A stretch of DNA of 64,000 nucleotides from Defluviimonas sp. SAOS-178_SWC (GTDB lineage: Bacteria; Pseudomonadota; Alphaproteobacteria; Rhodobacterales; Rhodobacteraceae): the NCBI RefSeq assembly GCF_039830135.1, contig NZ_CP156081.1:310001-374000 (forward strand), given 5' to 3'. Position numbers and translations under genes: made by a program. Positions 18,694 through 25,960 of the stretch are shown piece by piece. The notes below the pieces were generated by a model. That model did no database searches and was not told where the DNA came from. It saw only the letters and a program-made list of their open reading frames with translations. Positions within the stretch are counted from its first letter, which is position 1. Each line of letters begins with the position of its first letter.

Positions 18694-20000
18694 CCCCACC
18701 CGGCCTGATCATCTCGGCCCCCGCTTCCGGCACCGGCAAGACCACGCTGATGCTTGGCCTTCTCGGCGCGTTCCGTGACGCCGGGCTGACGGTTCAGCCG
18801 TTCAAGAGCGGGCCCGATTACATCGACCCGGCCTTTCACCGGGCGGCATCGGGGCGGATATCGGTGAACCTCGACAGTTGGGCGATGGGGGCGGACCGCA
18901 TCGCCGGGCATATCGGCGCGGCCGCCGATGCCGATCTGGTGCTGGCGGAAGGTTCGATGGGGCTGTTCGATGGCGTCGCCTTGCGTGGCGAGGCGGGAAC
19001 GGGGGCGTCGGCCGACCTTTCTGCGCTGACCGGTTGGCCGGTCGTTCTGGTCCTCGACGTCTCCGGCCAGGCGCAGTCGGCGGCGGCCGTGGCGCACGGC
19101 TTCGCCGCGTTTCGGCCGGATGTCGAAGTGGCCGGTGTCGTCCTCAACCGCGTCGCGAGCCCGCGCCACGAGGCGCTGGTCCGGGCCGGCATGGAAACGG
19201 CGGGGATCCGCGTCTTCGGGGCCCTTCCCCGCAGGGCGACGATCGAAATGCCGGAGCGGCATCTCGGCCTCGTCCAGGCCGAGGAGACGCCGGAACTGGA
19301 TCGAATCATCGCCGAGGCTGGCGCGTTCGTTGCCGCGCATGTCGATCTCGAGGCGCTTCGGACCGCCGCCAATGCGGGCACGCTGCCGGCCGTGCCGCCG
19401 CTGCGCGTGACCCCGCCCGGTCAGCGGGTCGCGCTGGCCCGCGACGCGGCGTTTTCCTTCGTCTACCCGCATCTCCTCGACGGCTGGCGGGCCGCGGGGG
19501 CAGAGATCCTGCCGTTCTCGCCGCTTGCCGACGAGAGCCCCGACGACGGTGCCGACTGCTGCTGGCTGCCGGGCGGATACCCGGAACTGCACGGGCCGAT
19601 ACTGGCTGCCGCAACCCGTTTTCGGCAAGGTTTGAGACGGTTTTCGGAGACCAGACCCGTCCACGGCGAATGCGGGGGCTACATGGCGATGGGCGAGGCG
19701 ATCGTCGACCGCGACGGGGCCCGGCACCAGATGGCTGGGCTTCTCGGCCTCGTCACCTCGTTCGAGAAGCGCAAGATGCATCTCGGCTACCGGCTTGCCG
19801 AGCTCGATACGGCGATTCCCGGATTCGGGCCCGGTGCGCACCTCAGGGGGCACGAGTTTCACTACTCGACCATCCTCGACCAACCCGATATGGCGCTGGC
19901 GCGGGTGGTGGACGCCAATGGCGATGCGGTGCCTGAGACCGGATCGCGCCGGGGGCTCGCCACGGGCACCTTCTTTCACCTCATCGCGGAGGCGACATGA
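18690..20000 (+). CDS. cobB: Hydrogenobyrinic acid a,c-diamide synthase
   Basis: CobB amidates the a and c acetates of hydrogenobyrinic acid using glutamine and ATP before cobalt insertion. The 436 aa protein has the P-loop [43 protein letters not shown] and the C-terminal glutaminase motif [15 protein letters not shown] with the nucleophilic Cys. YRLAEL and HEFHYS follow. Size is typical. It overlaps both cobM and cobA. Confidence 0.96.
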   Translation: MTPPGLIISAPASGTGKTTLMLGLLGAFRDAGLTVQPFKSGPDYIDPAFHRAASGRISVNLDSWAMGADRIAGHIGAAADADLVLAEGSMGLFDGVALRGEAGTGASADLSALTGWPVVLVLDVSGQAQSAAAVAHGFAAFRPDVEVAGVVLNRVASPRHEALVRAGMETAGIRVFGALPRRATIEMPERHLGLVQAEETPELDRIIAEAGAFVAAHVDLEALRTAANAGTLPAVPPLRVTPPGQRVALARDAAFSFVYPHLLDGWRAAGAEILPFSPLADESPDDGADCCWLPGGYPELHGPILAAATRFRQGLRRFSETRPVHGECGGYMAMGEAIVDRDGARHQMAGLLGLVTSFEKRKMHLGYRLAELDTAIPGFGPGAHLRGHEFHYSTILDQPDMALARVVDANGDAVPETGSRRGLATGTFFHLIAEAT

Positions 20001-20719
20001 GCGGTTTCGTCAGCTTCGTCTCATCCGGTCCGGGCGATCCGGAGCTTCTGACCGTGCGGGCGGTCGCGCGGTTGCAGGCGGCGGATGTCATCCTGTTCGA
20101 CGACCTCTCCTCGGGCCCGATCCTGTCGCATGCTCGCGCGGGTGCTGATCTTGTCGGCGTCGGCAAGCGGGCGGGGCGGCCCTCGGCCCGGCAGGACCAC
20201 GTCAACCGGCTGCTCATCGACTATGCCCGCACCGGGGCCAAGGTCGTGCGGCTGAAATCCGGCGATTGCGGGATGTTCGGACGGCTGGAGGAGGAGATCA
20301 CGGCGGTCCGCGCGGAAGGGATCGGGTACGAGATCGTTCCCGGCGTCACCTCGGCGATGGCGGCGGCCGCGGCGGCGGGGATTCCGCTGACACGGCGCCT
20401 GACGGCGCGGCGGGTGCAGTTCGTCACCGGTCATGACGTCACGGGTGCCCTGCCGGAGGACATCAACCTGGCGGCGCTCGCCGATCCGACTGCAACGACC
20501 GTCGTCTTCATGGGCAAGCGCACTTTTGCCGAGCTTGCCCGGCGGCTTCAGGGGGCCGGGATGGCGCCTGACACACCGGCGCTATTGGCGGAAAGCGTGT
20601 CTACCCCGGCGCAAAAGCTGGTGCGCGGCACTCTGACGACGATGGAGCGGCTGATCGCGGAAGAGGCGGCGGACGGGCCGGCGCTGATCCTGCTCGGCCC
20701 GCTCGCGGAGGGGGAATGA
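19997..20719 (+). CDS. cobA: Uroporphyrinogen-III C-methyltransferase
   Basis: SUMT makes precorrin-2 from uroporphyrinogen III, the entry to corrin (and sirohaem) synthesis. The 240 aa protein has SSGPGDPELLTVRAVARLQAAD, VGKRAGRPSARQDHVN, VRLKSGDCGMFGRLEEE, PGVTSAMAAAAAAGIPLTRR and VFMGKRTFAELA. There is no fused CysG or HemD domain. The canonical KSGDPFVFGR motif is changed to KSGDCGMFGR, as in many CobA proteins of aerobic clusters. It overlaps its neighbours by 4 bases on each side. Confidence 0.92.
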   Translation: MSGFVSFVSSGPGDPELLTVRAVARLQAADVILFDDLSSGPILSHARAGADLVGVGKRAGRPSARQDHVNRLLIDYARTGAKVVRLKSGDCGMFGRLEEEITAVRAEGIGYEIVPGVTSAMAAAAAAGIPLTRRLTARRVQFVTGHDVTGALPEDINLAALADPTATTVVFMGKRTFAELARRLQGAGMAPDTPALLAESVSTPAQKLVRGTLTTMERLIAEEAADGPALILLGPLAEGE

Positions 20720-21036
20720 GCCGGATCACGGTCACCGTCTGCCGGACCTGCCCGGCGGGCCAGGCCGGGTTTGCGGCCGAACTGAAGGCGGCGGCGGCCG
20801 GCCTCGATTGCGACGTGCGCGAAACCGACTGCATGTCGGGCTGCACACGACCTTCGACCGTCGCGTTCCGCGCGAAGGGCAAGACGGCCTATCTCTTCGG
20901 CGATGTGACCGAAGCCGACATTCCGAACCTTCTGACGTTCCTGCGGCTTTATTCTGCCTCGTCCGACGGCACCTTCGCCGATGCGCGCCCGCTCGGCAGT
21001 CTCCGGGAAAAGGCGCTCGCCCGCATCCCGGGCTGA
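20716..21036 (+). CDS. DUF1636 cysteine protein, copy 2
   Basis: This 106 aa paralogue of the protein at 7738 closes the riboswitch-1 unit. Cysteines are C9 and C12 (CRTC), C32, then C39 and C43 (DCMSGC). The third Cys of the second cluster in copy 1 is replaced here (TRPS). The start overlaps the cobA stop by 4 bases. The C-terminus (REKALARIPG) resembles that of copy 1 (QSLARIPPMES). Function is unknown; cobalt handling or redox supply to the pathway is inferred from the genes around it. Confidence 0.8.
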   Translation: MSRITVTVCRTCPAGQAGFAAELKAAAAGLDCDVRETDCMSGCTRPSTVAFRAKGKTAYLFGDVTEADIPNLLTFLRLYSASSDGTFADARPLGSLREKALARIPG

Positions 21037-21102
21037 GCGCGCGCCGCAACAAGGTCGCATTACGCCTGCCCGGCGGCGCAAACCGCCTTGACCCGAAGCC
21101 CG

Positions 21103-21313
21103 GCATGCTGGCAGATGGAGGGGCATGGTGTCCGATCGGCGCAAAGCGTCCGGACCGAAACGGGAATGGGGTAGGGTGGACCAAAGGCGGCACCCGAAGC
21201 CTCAACCGCCCCCGCGACTGTAAGCGGCGAGCGGCTTTCCAGTGGCCACTGGGGGCAACCTCCGGGAAGGTGGAAGGCACGCAGCGACCCGCAAGTCAGG
21301 AGACCGGCCATGC
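21103..21313 (+). ncRNA. Cobalamin riboswitch upstream of cbtB-cbtA-cobF
   Basis: This is a second B12 aptamer. It has GGGAATGGGG, the core AACCGCCCCCGCGACTGTAA, GCGG, the B12-box segment CCAGTGGCCACTGG, GGGAAGGTGGAAGG, and the closing AAGTCAGGAGACCGG. P1 pairs GCATG (21103-21107) with CATGC (21309-21313). The cbtB ATG is 48 bases after the aptamer. A small hairpin (21331-21348) separates it from the Shine-Dalgarno. It should shut cobalt uptake and cobF when cobalamin is replete. Confidence 0.93.
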
Positions 21314-21330
21314 GTGAAGGCAACGCGAAC

Positions 21331-21348
21331 GCCGTCGGGTGTGACGGC
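21331..21348 (+). promoter_or_regulatory. Hairpin adjoining the cbtB Shine-Dalgarno
   Basis: GCCGTC (21331-21336) and GACGGC (21343-21348) form a perfect 6-bp stem with a 6-base loop, immediately before AAGGAG and 14 bases before the cbtB ATG. It could be part of the riboswitch expression platform acting on translation; this is inferred from position only. Confidence 0.4.
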
Positions 21349-21361
21349 AAGGAGAAAAGAC

Positions 21362-21532
21362 ATGAACGCGACCACACATTCCGCCGCCAAGACGTCCACC
21401 GGGCTTCTGTCCATCGTTTTCGTCGCCCTCGTCGGGGCCACGGTGCTGTTCCTCGCGGGGCACGCCCAGTCGGCGACGCTGCACGACGCCGCGCATGACA
21501 TGCGCCACGCGACCGGATTCCCCTGCCACTGA
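21362..21532 (+). CDS. cbtB: CbtB, small cobalt transporter subunit
   Basis: This 56 aa single-span membrane protein is found next to CbtA under B12 riboswitches and is implicated in cobalt uptake. It starts MNATTHSAAK and has one hydrophobic helix (about residues 14-33). The C-terminus is rich in His (LHDAAHDMRHATGFPCH) and could bind metal. The Shine-Dalgarno AAGGAG sits 8 bases before the ATG. Size and layout match CbtB. Confidence 0.88.
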   Translation: MNATTHSAAKTSTGLLSIVFVALVGATVLFLAGHAQSATLHDAAHDMRHATGFPCH

Positions 21533-21554
21533 GCAGGCCGGACGGTCCGAACCA

Positions 21555-22280
21555 ATGATCCAACGCATGCTGGCCGGCGGGCTTATCGCCGGCTTTGCAG
21601 CGGGGCTGCTTGCGGCCCTGCTGCATTTCGCTTTCATCCAGGAGCTGATCCTTCTGGGTGAGGAATATGAAACCGGGGCGCTGGTCCACTTTGCCGGTGC
21701 TGGGACTGCCGGCGCCGAGGTTGGCCACGACCATGCGGCGGGCGAGGCCGCGCATGATCACGGAGACGGCGGTGCCGAGGGATCGCCGCTCGGCCGCAAC
21801 GTGCTGACGGTGCTTTTCACCGGACTCACCTATGCGGGCTACGGCCTTCTCCTGATCGCGGGCTTTGCGCTCGCCAACCAGCTTGGCCAGGAGGTTGGCC
21901 CGCGCGACGGGCTTCTTTGGGGGATTGCCGGTTATGCGGCATTCCAGCTCGCCCCGGCCATGGGATTGCCCCCGGAATTGCCGGGATCGGTCGCTGCCGA
22001 CATCACGGATCGCCAGATCTGGTACTTTGGCACCGTTATCGCGACCGGCGCGGCGCTGGCCCTTCTGGCTTTCGGGCGGGGGATAGTTCCCGCAGTCGTG
22101 GCGGGTGCCCTGCTGGCCGCCCCACATGTGATCGGTGCACCGCATCCCGACGGGTACTTCGGCGTCGCGCCGCCGGAACTCGCGGGCGAATTCGCGGCCA
22201 GGGCGCTGGGTGTCGGTTTCACCGCTTGGGTGGTTCTCGGCTGGCTCGCAGGGCGGCTTTGGGCGAAAGAGTCCGTGTGA
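21555..22280 (+). CDS. cbtA: CbtA, cobalt transporter membrane subunit
   Basis: This 241 aa integral membrane protein is predicted to import cobalt with CbtB. About five hydrophobic segments are visible (residues 7-27, 80-105, 125-145, 160-185 and 215-235). A periplasmic or loop His/Asp-rich stretch GHDHAAGEAAHDHGD near residue 55 is suited to metal binding. The start is the ATG at 21555 (MIQRMLAGGLIAGF). Genetic linkage and the riboswitch support cobalt as substrate. Confidence 0.88.
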   Translation: MIQRMLAGGLIAGFAAGLLAALLHFAFIQELILLGEEYETGALVHFAGAGTAGAEVGHDHAAGEAAHDHGDGGAEGSPLGRNVLTVLFTGLTYAGYGLLLIAGFALANQLGQEVGPRDGLLWGIAGYAAFQLAPAMGLPPELPGSVAADITDRQIWYFGTVIATGAALALLAFGRGIVPAVVAGALLAAPHVIGAPHPDGYFGVAPPELAGEFAARALGVGFTAWVVLGWLAGRLWAKESV

Positions 22281-22291
22281 CATGAACCGAA

Positions 22292-22317
22292 GCCCCGCGC
22301 ATGGCTGTGCGCGGGGC
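22292..22317 (+). terminator. Strong intercistronic hairpin between cbtA and cobF
   Basis: A perfect 10-bp GC-rich stem (GCCCCGCGCA / TGCGCGGGGC) with a 6-base loop lies 12 bp after the cbtA stop and 20 bp before the cobF ATG. No T-run follows, so it is more likely a partial terminator or mRNA-stability element than a full stop. It may set a lower cobF level. Confidence 0.55.
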
Positions 22318-22337
22318 AACTCGCCTTCGGGGGTGCG

Positions 22338-23090
22338 ATGATCGACCTATTTCTCATCGGGATCGGGACGGGCAACCCCGATCACCTTACCGTGCAGGCG
22401 ATCAAGGCGCTGAACGCGGCCGATCTGGTGATGATCCCGCGCAAGGGCACGGCGAAGGCCGATCTGGCCGATCTGCGCCGCGCGATCTGCGCCGAGGTCG
22501 TGACCAATCCCGCAACGCGCATCGCCGAGTTCGACCTGCCGGTCCGCGATGTCGCCAATCCGGACTACCATGCCGGTGTCGATGCATGGCACGATGCCAT
22601 CGCAGAGGTCTGGAAAGACACTATTCTTGCTCAAATCGGCCAGTCTGGGCGTGTAGCCCTGCTGGTCTGGGGCGACCCTTCGCTCTACGACAGCACATTG
22701 CGCATCGCTGGACGGGTCGGCAGTGATCTCGCCATTTCCGTCCGGGTCATACCCGGGATCACGTCACTTCAGGCGCTCACTGCCTCCCATGCGATCCCGA
22801 TCAACGAAATCGGTTCGCCGTTCATCGTGACCACGGGCCGGCGGCTTCGCGACGACGGCTGGCCGGAGTGCGTCGATACGGTCGCGGTGATGCTCGACGG
22901 TGAGTGCTCGTTCCAGTCCGTTCCGCCGGCGGGCGTTACGATCTGGTGGGGCGCCTATGTCGGCATGGAGGAAGAGATCATCCTGTCCGGCCCCCTCGGT
23001 GAGACCGCACAGAAGATCATCGCCACGCGGGCAGAGGCGCGGGCGCGGCACGGCTGGATCATGGACATCTACATTCTGCGCCGTGGCTGA
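22338..23090 (+). CDS. cobF: Precorrin-6A synthase (deacetylating), precorrin-5 C1-methyltransferase
   Basis: CobF methylates C1 and removes the acetyl fragment, a step specific to the aerobic route. The 250 aa protein starts MIDLFLIGIGTGNPDHLTVQ and has LLVWGDPSLYDSTLRIA, RVIPGITSLQALTASHAIPIN and FIVTTGRRLRDDGW, all typical of CobF and unlike CbiD. It is placed with the cobalt transporter rather than with the other ring enzymes, presumably under riboswitch 2. It converges with the LacI gene (12 bp gap). Confidence 0.93.
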   Translation: MIDLFLIGIGTGNPDHLTVQAIKALNAADLVMIPRKGTAKADLADLRRAICAEVVTNPATRIAEFDLPVRDVANPDYHAGVDAWHDAIAEVWKDTILAQIGQSGRVALLVWGDPSLYDSTLRIAGRVGSDLAISVRVIPGITSLQALTASHAIPINEIGSPFIVTTGRRLRDDGWPECVDTVAVMLDGECSFQSVPPAGVTIWWGAYVGMEEEIILSGPLGETAQKIIATRAEARARHGWIMDIYILRRG

Positions 23091-23102
23091 CCGTTTCGGG
23101 CG

Positions 23103-24137
23103 TCAGCGCTTCCGGATCGTGTCGCCAAGCTGAAGCACGGGGGTGAGTTCGACCCGTTCGCCGCCAATCAGCCCGCTGTCGCTGTGCCCGGCGATGATTG
23201 CCGCCGCGCGGCGGCCGATTTCGCGCCGGCAGGCATCCATCGTTGCAAGCCGCCGGGGCAGCCCATCCAGCAGATCCACCCCGTTGAAACCCGCCATGCC
23301 GATCCGCTCCGGTACGTCGATGCCTTTCTCAAGGCAGTAGAGCATGCCGCCTGCACCGATCATGTCATTGGAATAATACAGGAAATCGAGGTCGGGAGAG
23401 CGCTGAAGGATCGCCTCCGTCATTTCCCGCCCCTTCAGGAGCGCCGAGCCGCCGGAATAGAATTCCTGGTCCGCAAGCGTGATCCCGGCCTCCGCGAGGC
23501 CCGCCTCGAACCCTTCGAGGCGTTTGCGGGCGCGGTGATCGTGGGGCATCTTCGTGCCGAGAAAGCCGATGCGGCGATAGCCGGACGCTACAATGGCGCG
23601 AGCCATCTCCTCACCCGCCCGCCGGTGCGAGATGCCGACAACGGAATCGATCGCTTCACCATCGACATCCATGATCTCGACGATCGGGATGCCGGAATTC
23701 TTCATCATGGCGCGGGCGGCGTCGGTATGTTCAAGCCCGGCGACGATCACCCCTGACGGCCGCCAGGACAGCATTTCGTAGAGCGCCGCCTCCTCGCGTT
23801 CCGCGGAATAGTTGGTGACACCGAAGACCGGTTGGAGGCCGCTATCCTCCAGTTCTTCGGAAATACCGCTCAGAACCTCGGGAAAGACGAGGTTCGACAG
23901 CGATGGCACGATCACCGCGACGAGATTGACGCGCTGGGAGGCCAGCGCTCCGGCGATCTTGTTCGGGACGTAACCAAGGCGCTTGGCGGCTTCGAGGACC
24001 CGTTCGCGGGTGGCTGCCGAAACGTCGCCGCGATTTCGAAGCACCCGGCTGACCGTCATCTCCGACACTCCCGACGCCTCGGACACGTCGCGGAGTGTCA
24101 GTGTCCGGTGCGATTCGGTTGGTTCGTTGCTGCCCAC
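23103..24137 (-). CDS. LacI/GalR-family transcriptional repressor
   Basis: This regulator has an N-terminal helix-turn-helix (LTLRDVSEASGVSEMTVSRVLRNRG) and a periplasmic-binding-protein-like sensor (VIVPSLSNLVFPEV, GFLGTKMPHD, IGMAGFNGVDL). The frame is open to 24197, but that TTG coincides with a TTGACA -35 box, so the GTG at 24137 with GGGGAGA just upstream is the better start (344 aa). It resembles gluconate-repressor-like LacI members. Two TTAGCGCTAA palindromes in its own promoter indicate autoregulation. The sugar effector and target genes are not visible here. Confidence 0.88.
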   Translation of the reverse strand: MGSNEPTESHRTLTLRDVSEASGVSEMTVSRVLRNRGDVSAATRERVLEAAKRLGYVPNKIAGALASQRVNLVAVIVPSLSNLVFPEVLSGISEELEDSGLQPVFGVTNYSAEREEAALYEMLSWRPSGVIVAGLEHTDAARAMMKNSGIPIVEIMDVDGEAIDSVVGISHRRAGEEMARAIVASGYRRIGFLGTKMPHDHRARKRLEGFEAGLAEAGITLADQEFYSGGSALLKGREMTEAILQRSPDLDFLYYSNDMIGAGGMLYCLEKGIDVPERIGMAGFNGVDLLDGLPRRLATMDACRREIGRRAAAIIAGHSDSGLIGGERVELTPVLQLGDTIRKR

Positions 24138-24169
24138 GTAGCGTCTCCCCGGGAATGTTGCCCATTTCC

Positions 24170-24197
24170 TGATTAGCGCTAAAGGAGAGCATGTCAA
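24170..24197 (-). promoter_or_regulatory. Promoter of the LacI-family gene
   Basis: On the minus strand, TTGACA (24197-24192) and TAATCA (24175-24170) are separated by 16 bases. The -10 overlaps operator 1, so a bound repressor would block polymerase. The start codon at 24137 is about 32 bp beyond. Confidence 0.6.
24173..24182. promoter_or_regulatory. LacI-type operator 1
   Basis: TTAGCGCTAA is a perfect 10-bp palindrome with the central CG typical of LacI-family operators. It overlaps the -10 of the regulator's own promoter. Confidence 0.75.
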
Positions 24198-24218
24198 AGC
24201 AAAGATGAGCCGGAATAT

Positions 24219-24228
24219 TTAGCGCTAA
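24219..24228. promoter_or_regulatory. LacI-type operator 2
   Basis: This is a second perfect TTAGCGCTAA palindrome, 46 bp centre-to-centre from operator 1 and upstream of the -35. The pair suggests cooperative binding of a dimer of dimers. Confidence 0.72.
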
Positions 24229-24340
24229 CTGGCCGGGCGGGCCAAGAGTGTGTTTCCGGCTGTCATTCGGGGGGCGGCAACCGATCAATGGCGCTTGCGC
24301 CTCGGCCAACGCGGCTGCCAGCTTTTGATGAAGGAGCGGT

Positions 24341-25021
24341 TCACGCGCCGTCGGCAAGGTCGCGAAGCGCGTTGGGATCAAGCACGACCACGGTGTTCGC
24401 GTCATCGAGTGCCAGCACCTTGCGGCACCGGAGTTCGGTGACTGTGCGGCTGACCGTTTCCGGCGTGAGCCCGAGGTAGTCGGCGATGTCGGACCGGTTC
24501 ATCGGAAGTCGGACGAGCGTGTAGGCCCCAAGCGACTCTCCGATGCGGTCGAGAAGGAGCGTGAGAAAGGCCGCGGTCTTTTCCAGCGCAAGACGCCGGC
24601 CCAGCATCAGGAAGTGATCCTGCAGGAACCGGATCTCGTCGAGTGCCGCCTGCATGAGGAAGCGATGGAGGTCAGGATCGAGTTCCGGTTGCATGAGGGT
24701 CGTGCAGCGGTGCGCCAGGATCTCGCAAGGGGCAATCGCATCGCACTCCGTCGTGTGCCGGCCGTCCGAGGGCAGCCCAACCACGTCACCGGGAAACCCG
24801 AAGGCGATGACCTGGCGGCGCCCGTCCTTCTGAAGCCGGGTGAGCCGCACGACCCCCGAGACGATCTGATAGACGAAATGCGCCGAGTCGCGTTCGTGGA
24901 ACAGGTGCTGGCCTGTCTGAATCCGACGCGGAACAGGGTCGGACAGCGATCTGCGCCGCGGAGCATGGACACCGATATCGCCTTGAGCCTGTCGGGCGTC
25001 GAAGTGAAGCGCTGATTGCAT
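24341..25021 (-). CDS. FixK-like Crp/Fnr-family regulator
   Basis: From the ATG at 25021 (GGGGG upstream) the product is 226 aa. It has a cyclic-nucleotide-type beta-roll (residues ~25-110) and a C-terminal winged helix containing LPMNRSDIADYLGLTPETVSRTVTELR, which should read TTGAT-type half sites. There is no N-terminal Cys cluster as in FNR, so it fits the FixK subgroup that depends on a FixL-type cascade for expression. It diverges from an OmpR-type regulator, and a K-box-like repeat lies in its promoter. Four perfect TTGAT-N4-(A/G)TCAA boxes lie within the next 19 kb. Confidence 0.85.
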   Translation of the reverse strand: MQSALHFDARQAQGDIGVHAPRRRSLSDPVPRRIQTGQHLFHERDSAHFVYQIVSGVVRLTRLQKDGRRQVIAFGFPGDVVGLPSDGRHTTECDAIAPCEILAHRCTTLMQPELDPDLHRFLMQAALDEIRFLQDHFLMLGRRLALEKTAAFLTLLLDRIGESLGAYTLVRLPMNRSDIADYLGLTPETVSRTVTELRCRKVLALDDANTVVVLDPNALRDLADGA

Positions 25022-25192
25022 GATTGCCCCCGAGGTTGGTGGATCACACACTGACGTGGTAATGTCTCAGCACTGTCATGGGTAATGTATCAAAGTGTAA
25101 CGGGCGCGTTTCTGCTGACCGTCGATTGAATTCTATGTGTTGAATGTTTTTTCGACACTGATATCAAAGGGAAAACCCCCGGGGGACGCGCG
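25022..25192. promoter_or_regulatory. Divergent promoter region between the FixK-like and OmpR-type genes
   Basis: This 171-bp gap controls both regulators. It carries the K-box-like direct repeat at 25086-25101, nearer the FixK-like gene. No full TTGAT-N4-ATCAA box was found, so self-binding by the FixK-like protein is not evident. Only isolated ATCAA half sites occur (25089-25093 and just before 25170). Confidence 0.5.
25086..25101 (-). promoter_or_regulatory. K-box-like direct repeat upstream of the FixK-like gene
   Basis: The minus strand reads GTTACA-CTTT-GATACA. This matches the FxkR binding site GTTACA-N4-GTTACA (recalled from rhizobial work) at 11 of 12 positions, with the same 4-base spacer and the orientation of the FixK-like gene. 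It lies 64 bp upstream of that start codon, suitable for an OmpR-type activator. Confidence 0.6.
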
Positions 25193-25960
25193 ATGGCCGG
25201 GACTACGGTGCTCGTTGTCGAAGACGACGCAGGTGTCAGAACATTGCTCAGACGGTGCCTTGAGGGCGACGGCTTCGTGGTGCGCGAAGCCACGAGCAAG
25301 GCCGACGTCCTTGAAGCGATCAAGGATGGGCAACTCGGGCTCATTACCCTCGACCTGAACCTCGGCAGCGAGAGTGGTATCGAGATTGCTCGCGCAGTCC
25401 GCCAGGTGTCCGCGGTTCCGATCATCATGGTCACCGGAAAGGGCGACGTGATCGACAGGGTCGTTGGCCTGGAAGTCGGCGCGGACGATTACATTTCGAA
25501 ACCGTTCCATATTCGCGAGGTTCTAGCACGGGTGCATTCCGTCCTGCGTCGCGCGCATGCCGCCCCGGTCGTCGCGGCCCCCGCCACGCCGGACGAGCGC
25601 GCGGAGGAAGATTTCGCTTTCGATGGTTTCGTCGCCCGCGCGTCGACGATGGAGCTTTTCAATACGTCCGGAGAAGCGGTCGATCTGACTGGCGGCGACT
25701 TCAAGCTTCTGCAGGTCTTTCTTGAACATCCCCGTCGGGTTCTGTCACGCGAGCAGATCATGGACCTTCTGAACGGTCCCGGCTGGTCGCCGCTCGACAG
25801 GACGATCGACAATCAGGTGGCGCGCCTGCGCAAGAAGATCGAGGACGTGCCGGGCGATCCGAAACTGATCAAGACGGTGCGCGGCGTGGGCTACATCTTC
25901 ACCGCCAAGGTGTCGCGTCAGCCGGCCTCACCCACGGCGCCTGGACAGCAATATGCGTAA
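25193..25960 (+). CDS. OmpR/PhoB-family response regulator, FxkR-like by context
   Basis: The 255 aa protein has a receiver domain (acidic pair D11/D12, phospho-acceptor D54 in LITLDLNLG, and the conserved lysine in ISKPF) and a C-terminal OmpR winged helix (LTGGDFKLLQVFLEHPRRVLSR ... TIDNQVARLRKKIE ... VRGVGYIF). It converges on the hybrid kinase with a 33-bp overlap and diverges from the FixK-like gene. In rhizobia FxkR has the same domain design and links hFixL to fixK, so that role is inferred here. Confidence 0.88.
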   Translation: MAGTTVLVVEDDAGVRTLLRRCLEGDGFVVREATSKADVLEAIKDGQLGLITLDLNLGSESGIEIARAVRQVSAVPIIMVTGKGDVIDRVVGLEVGADDYISKPFHIREVLARVHSVLRRAHAAPVVAAPATPDERAEEDFAFDGFVARASTMELFNTSGEAVDLTGGDFKLLQVFLEHPRRVLSREQIMDLLNGPGWSPLDRTIDNQVARLRKKIEDVPGDPKLIKTVRGVGYIFTAKVSRQPASPTAPGQQYA

